Positions 12,955-30,100 of a DNA stretch of 64,000 nt are shown in pieces. The stretch is from contig NC_058515.1 in the NCBI RefSeq assembly GCF_020382885.2, positions 9,407,223-9,471,222 on the forward strand, read 5' to 3'. Numbering within the stretch: position 1 is the first letter of the stretch; the number at the start of each line of letters is the position of its first letter. The notes beneath the pieces were generated by a model that was given only the letters and a program-made list of their open reading frames with translations, had not been told where the DNA came from and searched no databases. Both the position numbers and the translations under genes were made by a program. The stretch is from Scatophagus argus (Eukaryota; Chordata; Actinopteri; Scatophagidae).

Positions 12955-14690
12955 TTGTTATCTGCTTATTGATAATTGGTGACCTACATTTATTGTTTTC
13001 AACTGATGACGTAGTCATTGGGTAATGTTATTAGTACTCGTGCAGGTAAGTTCATATTGTCTGTATTGTGTGTTTGTGCTGTGTAGGTTCAGGTGAGAAA
13101 AGTCATCTGGGGGTGTGGTCACAGTGGAAAGTTAGTTTTAGCTCGATACACTTGATAAATAAGCTTGCATTTTCATATGGTGGATGTACCCAACAACATT
13201 TAGTTTAAGTTAAGTGCACTCTGTATAAAATTAGCATTTAGGTACAGTAGATTTACTCTATAACATTTAGTTTTAGCTAAGTAGGCCCACTCAAACTGGC
13301 TGAATTTGTTGAACTTAAATTCGGCTGAGTCTATGACTGTGTAAAATTTCCGTGTAATATGCATTCAGTGTGTGTGTTTACTTCACTGTCACGTTAACCC
13401 ACATTGCAATATGCTTATTAACGACTGACCTACATTTAATGCTTTCTATTGATGATGATTCATTTGGTAATGTTATTAGTAACCATGTCAGTAATGTCAT
13501 TCATTAATCTGTCACAAAGGTCATCAAGAGGTCTGGTCATCACAGACAGTGAAAAGTTAGTTTTGACTAGATCCACTTGATACATTTACTAGTATTTTGA
13601 TACGGTACATGTACCCAAAAATATTTAGTTTCAGCTAGATACACTCATAAACTAGCGATTAGGTGCAGTACTCTGCAACGTGTATGGGTGCACCCATTCT
13701 TTCTATGGATGACTTAATCATGTGTAATGTTGTTAGCAACTGTGCAGGTAATTTCATGTTTGGGTCTTGTAGAAAGCTCAGGAAAGCTCAGAAAAGTCAT
13801 CTAGGACATCTGAGACAGTGGAAAGTTTATTTAAGCTATATACACCTGATATTAGATTATACATACAGTAGATATACTCAATAACCAGTGTTGGGAAAGT
13901 TCACTTTCTAAATAAACTAGTTCAGTTCATAGTTCATAATTCAAAATTTTGAACTAAGTTTAAGGTTCCAAAAATGAATTTCATAGTTCTTTTTTATCAT
14001 TATTATTATTAATTATTTTATCAGTTTGAACACTGAAACTATGTGTCAGATTCATGCTTGTATCCGATTTTAAATCTTTATCCAACCAGGGTTTGGGCAC
14101 TGAGCCCTCAAAACACTGGCATTTCCCTAACGCTGTGTTGCCGCCCATTCAGTCCACATTAGTAGCAGCTGCAGGTTTCACCCTTACAGTATATTCTCAA
14201 AAACATGAGGAAAAACTTGCTGCTTGAATGGTTTTTATCTTTATCATGAAAACAAAAAACAGGACTGTAGTCCTAAAGGTGCAATTTTTTGTTTTTTGCC
14301 ATTTCAATTCTTTTCCAATCCTGGAAACAATTCACATCAAATTCCATTTCAGTCACACTAAAAAGGAACCTAAATAAAGCAATTCTGGAAAATTCAAGTG
14401 GTAATCAAGTTTAACTACAACTCAAATCCAGCTGAGTCAATGACTGTGCAAAATTTCTATGTAATATACATCCAGTTTGTATGTCTAACTCATTGTCCGG
14501 CTAAACCACATTGCTGCCTGCTTATTGATCTTTAGTGACCTACATTTACTGTTTTCTACTGATGACTTATGCTTTAGGTGATGTTATTAGCACACGTGCA
14601 AGTCTTTTCATATTGTCTGGGTGTTAAGGCTACGAAGAAAGCGCAGGTGAGAAAAGTCATCAAGGGGCGTGGTCAGCCGAGACACGGGAA
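12955..14690. repeat. Decayed tandem array of about 450-bp units upstream of TNK1
   Basis: The same ordered set of short blocks recurs. Block 1, gacctacattta, is at 12981, 13427 and 14539. Block 2, taatgttattag or close variants, is at about 13024, 13468, 13722 and 14580. Block 3, gaaaagtcatc or variants followed by g(t/c)(g/c)tggtca, is at about 13097, 13518, 13792 and 14651. Block 4, tgactgtg(t/c)aaaatttc, is at about 13334 and 14441. Spacing between the first two units is about 446 bases. The last unit runs straight into the putative TNK1 promoter. Confidence 0.65.
13889..14380 (+). mobile_element. hAT-like transposon fragment nested in the tandem array
   Basis: Begins with CAGTGTTGGGAAAGTTCACT, a terminal sequence typical of fish hAT-type elements, followed by the characteristic agttcagttcatagttca tract. 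It interrupts a tandem unit whose sequence resumes near 14400. A matching 3' terminal inverted repeat (ccaacactg) is not present, so the copy is truncated or strongly decayed. No transposase frame is seen. Confidence 0.5.
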
Positions 14691-15013
14691 AAGAGGCGGG
14701 GAAAAGTACACAGGTAGATCGCAAACAGAGCGCACAGGTAGATCGCAAACAGCGCTTGTAGTGACTCAGCTGCACATGTAAGATTAAATATAGGCTGCAC
14801 ATCTGGATGGGAACATTTGTTGGATCTATCGGTGCGTGAATTTTGAGCGGTACTCCATTTGAGAGGATTCAGAGGCGAGTTTTGATTTGTGGGAAAGCTC
14901 TCCTGTCGACGTCGCTGAAGCTTTTCATTACCAACATGGAGCACTTGTCTCGGGGTGTGTGTGGCTAGGAAATACCTGTCAACTACCGGAGTACTGAGAT
15001 ATTTTGAGAAACG
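14640..15013 (+). promoter_or_regulatory. Putative TNK1 promoter and non-coding first exon
   Basis: GC-richer than its surroundings, with a GC/KLF-like ggggcgtggtc (14664-14674) and gaggcgggg (14693-14701), then two copies of acaggtagatcgcaaacag (14710-14728 and 14734-14752). A strong donor, gaaacg|gtaagaa, follows 15013, so the exon would end there and splice to 17531. The start site is not fixed; I place it near 14760-14800. No transcript evidence. Confidence 0.45.
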
Positions 15014-15827
15014 GTAAGAATCGGACCATAATCTGTTTGAGATCTGGTTTGTATGGACCCTGCAGTCTGGGGAAGTGGATGAAAGTCTGAATGGTTTTTG
15101 AAACAGTTAAGTTTTATTTACTTCCTAATGAGAAAAGTGGCACGTATTCTTAAAACAAAAACATAAAACAACGTTGACAGAAATGGTCATTAAGCTGATT
15201 TTAATTGCCTTTGACACTAATGTTATATGTAATGTCTTTTTGCAGAATAATTGAGAGCGTACATTCAAGGAAGGAATAGCCATATTGTGTGCGTGAGATT
15301 AAATTTTACTCTACTGGATTCTACTTTGACTACATTTCAGAGGTAAATACTGTACTTTTTACTCCTTACATTTATTAGGCCGTTGTTTTTAGTTACTTTT
15401 CAGATTCCGGTTTTATGTACAAAACAAATGTATAGAAACTACCCAGCAGTTTTGTTTTTTAAAAAAAAGTGGTTTCAGGGACCTTGAACATGAAAACTCT
15501 TACACAGTAACCCACTGATGATAATAATCCCAAAAATCTAACATATAATAACATAACATTGAGAGAGGCATAAAGAGTGCTTTCAGTTTTCACAGCACTA
15601 CATTTTTGTCAATAGTAGTCTTAGGGAGCATTTTACATTATAGTATTGCTGCTTTAGTAAAACCCGTGAATACTTATTCCAGTACTGCTCTTGTCTCATG
15701 TTGGCAAAAATGCATCATCAGACACCTTTGGAGAGGTCCACGTCTTTGATAACAGAACTTTAGTGTGATCTAACGCCATAGTTGTGACCGATGATGTGCT
15801 CTCTGCTAACAAAGCTTTGTTGGTGAT

Positions 15828-15830
<3 letters not shown>

Positions 15831-15867
<37 letters not shown>
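15831..15867. repeat. (GT)n microsatellite
   Basis: About 37 bases of perfect GT dinucleotide repeat inside the first TNK1 intron. Confidence 0.95.
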
Positions 15868-15869
<2 letters not shown>

Positions 15870-17542
15870 ACTGGGGATTGATCTTGGTTGTGTTCTTGGC
15901 CTCAGCCAGAGGAAGCAGGCATCACCCATGTAAACAAAAGCTCTGCTACAGAAGTATGGCTGCACTGGCTAAACAACACAGCTCGAAGGTTTTAAGTTGC
16001 AGATAATGGCTCGTAAGATAAAAGTCAGGCCACTTTAACCAGTGACCTTAAGCTAAATAGCTGGGAGAGTTGGTCACACATGCCATCAGGCTGAGAAGAC
16101 TTTTTTTTTTTCAGTAGCTGTGCAGGTTAAAGATTCATCAGTCTGTACATAGAGATCACAGGGTTCTCTTTGTTTTTCCAGTGTGTGTGCTTTCCTTTTG
16201 AATTTTAATGTGACCTGCAGAGAATTTGCCTCACTCATGTTGGGTGCATTTCAATTGGGAGTTGTCCCTGGGAATGAATACAAGCCCAGGCTAGTGTAAC
16301 CTCTTGCACCTGCCTGGTTTTTGCAGCATGAGAAAGAGCAGACCCGAGCGCTGAAGACAGTGTGGTTCTGCTGGTTGTACAGAGTAGATGTGCACTTATC
16401 TCACCAGGGTCGCTGACAGGGGAATGTTTCCTGGCTCATGCCTGCTACAGGGCTCAGTGTGCTGATAAGTAGATGATTTGTAGGTGTCCAACCCTCTGGC
16501 AACATTAATAGCGGAAGCCAAATGCTGTAGCCAACAAAAGAAGAATTTGCTGCGTTTACCCTTTCTGTTTTGTACGTAATAAGGAAACTATGCAGTCTCA
16601 ATCATCCCTGGCATCATGGTCTAGGACACTGAATACTTATTCAGCATTTAAAAATATGAAATGCAAGGCAGATGTTAACCTTACTGGAGCTGATTGGCAG
16701 TCATCCTCCTGTCAACACACAGCATGGCCTCAGCAGTTACATAGATGTTGTGTGAAGGGAATCCTGTCTGACTGGTGCCCCTGAACCATCGACGAGATTG
16801 TGTTTCCACCTCTCAGGTTTTTCACATTGCTTCAGGACTCCTGGCTGGATCTTTTCCTCTGAGGTTCAAAATGAGTCACAACATCAGTGAACGGCACTGA
16901 TACTAGTTGTTCATGCCTCTGAGGAAAAGAAGATCTTTTATATTTGTTTTTGTTTCTCACTCCCCAACATTCACCTGTTCAGGATACTTTGGTGCACTTT
17001 GGCTATTTCCCTCATCTATTTTTGCTCTCCCTGGGGTGTTAAACTGCCTGTTTAGAGATGCGACCATATGCAAATGACACTATGTGCTCCTGGTTAGCGA
17101 AAGCTGAAACTCTTCTGCCACTTTGTTCTTCTGATATTTTGCTACAGCAAACCTGATTGGCAGACAGTCAGTAATTTGCCAGTATGAGAATCTTTCTCAT
17201 AGAACGCCAGTAAACAGCTCATTAAAAGCTGGAACATAGCTGCAAGCTGAGCAATCCCCTTCTGGCATCTTACACCAAGGGCTTTTTGTTGAGTCTCCAT
17301 GGTAACCTAACAAGGCCCAAATGGGAGCAAAGTCACTGTTAAACTTTTTTATTAGTGGTTTATTATTGTGTCTTTGGGTTTTGTCTTTCTCTGATTGAAA
17401 AAAAAACACATGGTTGAGAGCTCTACTCCTTTCTGTCATTTTAGGTTAGTTTAAGAATTTATAATACAAGGAACACTGAGCAAAAAAAATCCACTAAAGG
17501 TCCTCTTTTAACCGTTGACCCTAAAGGCAGGTCGGCTGGGAC

Positions 17543-23640
<6,098 letters not shown>

Positions 23641-23947
23641 AGATTTTGCTGCTGGTTTCTAATGCATTGATGGAAGCATCTTGCCACACTCTGACTCTGG
23701 AAGCTGCCACGTACACCTTGATATGGGAACAGATGGGAGGTCCTGCACGTATGAAAGCAGAACAACGACGATGGTTGATTGATGAAACGGAAAAACATAT
23801 CGAAACACAGGAATGTTTCTGACTACTGTTTTGAACATATTTAATGACACATCATCATCAAGATATTGTATTTTTTTTTGCAAATGGTTTTTATATCTTA
23901 ATGATTTTGTATATACTGTATTAGAAATTAATGTATTATTGAATAAA
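23641..23947 (+). terminator. TNK1 3' UTR with AATAAA at 23942-23947
   Basis: First canonical polyadenylation hexamer about 300 bases after the TNK1 stop. A second AATAAA occurs at 24885-24890, so a longer 3' end is possible. Confidence 0.6.
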
Positions 23948-25290
23948 ACTGATGATCTGGTCTTAATGGTGAGCTGCCATGTGATAATAACAGCAGTTTA
24001 TTCATTTGGTTCGTTGCTAAAAGTGCACCATCATGTATCTGCCGATAGCAGATTATTCTCAGCAGACTTTGGTTTCTCTTTGCTGGGTTTTAAAAGTCAT
24101 GTCACAGTGTTGCAGACAGCTGTCATGTAATTAGGTCAAAGTGCTTTACATTGTGTAAATTTAAAAAGGAACTGATACATCAAAGTCTGTTTGGAGCTCT
24201 CGTGAGGGATCACTGGGTATGTGAAAAAAGTTGAACAAGCCTTTTGAGTCACCTGCAGTTGGGGCTGAAGACTACAAATAGTATAGTATAATATACTCCA
24301 GCTGTGGAGTGAGGTTACCTGACTTTTCATAATGCAGGGCTGCTGGAGTGGAGTGGACAGCTTCAATCGCGGACGCACCACCGGCGGTTCAGTTGCACTG
24401 TGGGTAATATAGGCGCCGTGTTAATAAGAGGCCGCTAGGGGCCCTACTAATATCACACACCTGAATCTATGTGGACTGTTGACGGTTCAGTTGCATTCTG
24501 GGTAAAGTAGGCATATGTGTGTGTCTATATATGCCGGTCTTGTGTGTACTGAATGTCTACTGAATGTATCACATTACATAAATTGTAACTTTTACAAGTC
24601 AAAAGGTGTAAATTTCATTTGTGTTTGAAGAGAGAGGCTGTGGACTCCGCTGAGACACTCCCACCTTGGACACGCAGTATTCTGCTGGGTTTGTCCTCCA
24701 GGTTTACGTTACACAACAACATACTTCTCTGTTGTACTCTTAATAATGTACACTGTGTACATAGACTGACTAGTGTAAATATAGACTGGGAAGTTTAAGA
24801 CTAATTTGTACAAGTTGACAAGTTGTTAAGCTAGTGAATTGTTGATTTCTGTAAGAACTATCTGATTACACATTATGAGATTACAATAAAGTAGACATGG
24901 ATGAACATGTTCTGAAAAAAATGCTGACTCCTTGTCTCCTTTCGTTGCATCTGAAGTAGGGCATGAATACAATCACTTTGTGAACTGGTGCCGATAGATA
25001 AAGGACAATAAAGGTGACGCCAGACACCATCAAAGTCCATATTGTCTTGAGAAAGTTACTCAGTAACTCTTGTTTTCTTTCTTCTTTTTTTTTTTGGATG
25101 AAATTGGACTTTTGTTTCAGAGAATGAGAGACTGGATTTCCCTCTGAAGCAAATTTTTTTTTCCTGAGTGAAACCAAATGTTACATATTTAGACTTAAAG
25201 GTTTTCAAGGGCCTTCCCTCAAAACCTTCCTGGACAGTCACTGGAGCAGAAGAAACAACAAGACAACAACATCATGACTTCATATGACAG
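23948..25290. other. Spacer between the convergent TNK1 and PLSCR3 ends
   Basis: No gene recognised. It contains a 30-base direct duplication (24385-24414 and 24483-24512), and a candidate distal TNK1 polyadenylation signal at 24885-24890. Confidence 0.5.
24385..24512. repeat. Two 30-bp direct copies, 98 bp apart, with a ZNF143-like motif
   Basis: Copies at 24385-24414 and 24483-24512 both start cggttcagttgca and continue with tgggtaa, ending aggc. The second copy's reverse strand contains CTACTTTACCCAGAATGCA, close to the ACTACAATTCCCAGAATGC (ZNF143/SBS-type) promoter element. Confidence 0.55.
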
Positions 25291-25294
25291 GTGT

Positions 25295-27189
25295 TTTATT
25301 TCTTAACTACAAGGTATTTGATGGTTTCTGTAAAAAAAAAAAATAATAATAATAATTCACAAGATACGATGAGTAAACAGGAAATGGATGCTGCAGATAT
25401 CAATGATATGATAAAAGTAAGTGCTGCAAAATAACATAGGCTGCTGTATGCATACTCTATACGCACAGGTGTCATAACAGTTTTAGCTACTGACAGCCAA
25501 ACAGAAAGCTGTGGTTTGGATTAGAGTGGCACCCAAAACTCACAGGAGCCACACCCATTTTATCTCACAATAAAGAAGAATTGTTTAATACAGTACAGAG
25601 AGTTGCATTCAACAGCAAAGGGCAACATTTGCAAACATCAACAACCTCTCCTTTTCTTTTTAATTATTATTCATTCCGAACCACAGCGATCAAACGAGCA
25701 AATAAATTTCACAAGACGAGTTCAGCTTTCCAGTCATTCTGAGGTCAGAATAACGTTCATTAACTCCCACTTCTGCTTTTCTTTTTCTCCCTCTTCTTCT
25801 TTCTTTCTAGTCCACCTTTAGTCAGACTTTCACTCCCATTTTACTTCTCTGTCTCCTGTATTATCACACTGGCACATATGCAGCGGTATCTGGAGAAATT
25901 GGAGGGCGAGGTTCGGCTCTGGGGTCAGCCTCCATGGCAACCGCCAAACCAGAGAGGCAGCATGAGTGCATTTACACAGTAGCCTGGGCTACAGTTTGTG
26001 TACAATAGGCTTTAAGACACAGAGGCCTTTGAGGAAGAGAGAGGCAGCTGAGATAAAGCACTTTGGTAAACACTGTCACTATGTATCAACTTCTGCGTTC
26101 ACAACTTCAACTAACAGATATTAAACATTCCCCCACTTGTCTTGCAAAGAGAACCACAAGTTTCCTGTATGTTTACTAGATCATAATGGCCTGTTTACTG
26201 TGGCTTATGTTCCAGTTTTATATAAAGCTTTCATTAATTCATATGGTTTAAATGAGGCTATACTTGGGCAGAGCAGAATTTTGAGTTAATTGCAGATAAA
26301 CATGCAGATGCTTAGCATGTATGATTTCACATCTTGCTTGTTTGCATGCAAACATTTGCTAATTAGCACTATACACAAAGCACAGCTGAGACTGATGGGA
26401 ATGTCATTACATCTGCAGATATCTGACATGAATCAAAGTATTGGACACAGCAAAAATCTGCTACTAAGACGATGCTAGAGAGAGAGTTAGAGAGTAAGTT
26501 CAAGGATGACGAGAATCGGTACAATTCACCTACTGGGCCTGATGGATAAATGGAAATCCGTCCAATAGCTGGTGAAACACTTCAGTCTACAGTGTAATTT
26601 GTAGGCCGACAGACCAACACTGCGATCAGCTTGCCAGAATGAATACAGCATACACATCCACAACACTTAAACTAGATCTACCTCTTCATAAACCAAGACT
26701 TATGAGTGTGATAATAACAAATAAACACCATAAACATGAAATGTTAACGTCAGTGTAGCATAAAGCACATTCCAATATGCGTGGGGACACCCATGATTAC
26801 TTCTATACGTGGGCATACGTGAAGCAAACATTGAGGGGCAAGACTGACCTTCTTTGGCAGAGATCAAATCTCAGCTGGTGATTTGTTCACTCGCTGAAAA
26901 TAGAAAATTGTCTACAGACTGTACTAAGTGGAAGGAAGATTGGAAACATGGCAGCCAGTATCACTCGCTGAGTTTGGCTAAATTTGAAAAACATTCATTG
27001 GTGAGCATCTGGGATTTAGAGCTCATTAGCTCATATTGGTCTGTGTGTATAAAAGGATGGCTTCATAGTGGCTAGAATGTGATGAAGAAATAACTGGAAA
27101 AACAAAGTACATGAACAAAGTATGCATAACTGGAGAAAGTTCTTGCTCCCATGCTGTTGGTTTCCACTCATCTTTTTTTTCTTCCTCTG
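25295..27189 (-). terminator. Putative PLSCR3 3' UTR with AATAAA (reverse) at 25295-25300
   Basis: On the minus strand the stop of PLSCR3 is at 27190-27192. The canonical AATAAA at 25295-25300 would give a long 3' UTR of about 1.9 kb. There are no splice-consistent coding frames in this stretch. A nearer signal may be used. Confidence 0.4.
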
Positions 27190-30100
27190 TTATGAAAACA
27201 CAGTGCTGCGCTGGTTGGCCTCCCCAACCTTTTCGAAAAACATGAAATCCTGCAAAGGAGACAGCAAAGACAGAAAATCAATTAATCCCCCGATAAGACC
27301 TAGGCAGCAAGTATGCAAAAAATACAACTAGTGTCATTCGAGCATGAAAACTCGAGGGATAACACTAAGAATATCCCTTACAATGAGGAAGCAGGCCCCC
27401 AAGAGGACAGCTTTCATCTTCACGTCCATGTCCATTGGGAACTGGATGCCGAAGTTGTCCGTGTCTGTAAAGACTTCTTTCAACAGGCCGCTCCACTGCT
27501 TGCTGATGCGACCGATTGGTGCGCCACCTTCAGTGCCCTTCAGCTGCAGAACAATAAGAACAACAATGTAAGGTACACTGTGGTGTTAGGAGGAGGGCAG
27601 CAAAGAGAGAGATGGACTCTGTGAAGTTCTGTGAAGAGCTGAAAACCACTCAACAACGGCCCTCTGGCCTCACCTCAAAGTTGACGTCCCCACAGCAGTT
27701 GCAGGCAAAGCAGGGTCCCTCCAGTTTCAGAACAGTCTCTTTGTTGGCTCCCTGGATGGAAAACTTTGGCAGGAAGGGGTGCCAGTCCTGTTTGACATAG
27801 CCTATCGTGGTGCCCGGCGGTGCCTGGACCTCCAGCTGTGAGTTGCAGACATATTTACATATGCATATTAGCATGCCACACAATTAGAAAGTTATGCCAG
27901 AGAGCTTAAACTGTGCCCTCATCCCTTGACACAGAGAGCTATTAAAAAACATCACGGGGTTTGCGTGTCACAAGTCACACAGCAGGAATGATAAGTGAGC
28001 CTCTGACTGCTCTACTGTGGCACCACATAACAAAGGTAACACATCTCACATGTCTCCTGTCTGGCCAGTAAACAGAGCTGGAGTGAGTGCGAGCGTAGCA
28101 GCTTGGGATCAGGCCAATGAGAAGGCAGTCTGATTAGGCAACTGCGTGACAGAGACGAAGACAGAAACGTCTCAGAGGTGCAGGGATGGCAGAGGATCTG
28201 GGGGTTTAGGAGAGATGGCTTGGACTGACAAAGGGTCATTCATAGTCTTAACAAAATACTGCCTGAGCCAACTGGAGCACAAAGACACTGAAGCGCCACT
28301 CAGCAACTGGACAGTAACACAAGGCGAAGGGGGCAAAGATGAAGAAGCCTCTACATAGGAGACCTGCGAGACGGCTGATTTTTATGCTAATAGGTTCTCG
28401 CCCCTGAACTGATGTGGCTGAATCAGTGAGATTAGCTGCTTGAATGCATGGCAGGAGTGGAAACCTGCACACAAACTGCAATTTCAAAATTCAAGTGCTC
28501 CACTTTTGTGTGGTGTCTGCTATTAACTTTGCCTGTGCTGCAACTTTTTCTCCAAATATATGTTTCAAACATGGCTTAGTTCACTCGCCAGTAAATAAAG
28601 TCATCCAAAACACAAAACTACTAGTGTTGACTCACTTATACTGCTTAATGCCAGGCTCATTACTGCCTCCGACATACAGTGTAGCCTGCTCAGCAAGAGT
28701 TTGGCTGACTGCAATCTATGGTCACTATGAACAGAAGTTACAGAAAATATAAAAGCAGCCACAGATGAACCATGTGTATACACAAATAGCACAACATGTC
28801 CAGTTAGACTGGCTAGCTTTGCCTCAATAAATGGACCCTCCCTTGAGGCACAGCCATACTGCCAGCTGTTAGAAATGTGTTTTGATCTCTTGAATATACA
28901 GTATTTTGATAATGTCAAAGTGTCCTTATCACAGTTGATTGTTGAGACATGCGATTGGCTCGAGGACAGGTAGTCATAATTTATTATCAGCCCCATCAGG
29001 TGACCTCCAGTTTATGACTTGTCAACAACATCCATAAAACGCTTATCTGCGTTCCATGACTGCTGATATATTGAATTAGTAAGCGTTATGTGCTTATGAA
29101 TGTAACAATAAGCCACTATGGATAATTTATAAGACACCATGAATGCCCCCATAGTGCAGTATCGGTGTGATCTTTTTAGAAATTATTACCATTGATTATT
29201 AAGATGATCAATATGGTTAAATATTAACATTAACAATGGTTATCTAGGCCACACATCAGAGTGTCTATCTGTAATTGTAGAGAGCAATTTGTCACAGAAC
29301 AAACAATGAAATTAGTACAATATTGGTCTTGGTGTGGTAGATCAATATAGGACAATGCAGTTAAAACGCACTGAGCGACACACACACACACACACACCTC
29401 TTGCAGGCAGCAGGGACACCAGCAGGAGACACAGCGGAAAGGCCGTATGAGACGGATGACCTCCCTGTCCATGTTGTCCTTGATCTTCATGTCGAAGCTG
29501 CGCAGCGAGCCGCAGCAGTTCCTGGTGCAGCAGTCGTTCTTCTCTTTGGCCTTGTAGATCTTTTGGCCAAGGCTGTTCTTTATGTCATACTGGTTATTGG
29601 TCTCAAACCCGATAAATGCTGGGCGGGTTTGGGAGAGGAGACAGGAAGACGTGTGGAAACGGTGAATAACAAAGTGTGGATAAGTAAAGAAGTCCAAGGA
29701 CAGTTTGTCATTTTATCATTATGATTCATACTGAGAGGTTTAAACTCAAGGGTCTCAAGGGTGCACTGAAGATGGACACACTGTTGCCGACCGTTTGCTG
29801 GTCACAAAGTGGCAGGTGTAACTAGGACTGAATGAACGGGCCTTACCTTCCAGGAGTTCAACTTTTTGGTGGATCAGAATCTGGTCAATCTAAAACACGA
29901 TGGGAGACAAAAGACAAGACATGACGAGGAATTTTCACATGTTTGCAATGCAAAGCAACTTCCTCCATGAATTTTCATAAAACTACTGACAATCCTGATA
30001 CTAACAGCTTTTTTTTTTTGTCTGAGTAAACCAAAAGGAAACGAAAAGCAGGTTGAGGTCTTATTTTAAACTCTTTGTACACCAAGAAAACCCACTGAGG

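Noticed and set aside
24640-24900. Possible solo LTR or retroposed 3' end with AATAAA
   Set aside because: I could not define TG...CA ends or a target duplication, so it is noted only as a distal polyA candidate for TNK1.
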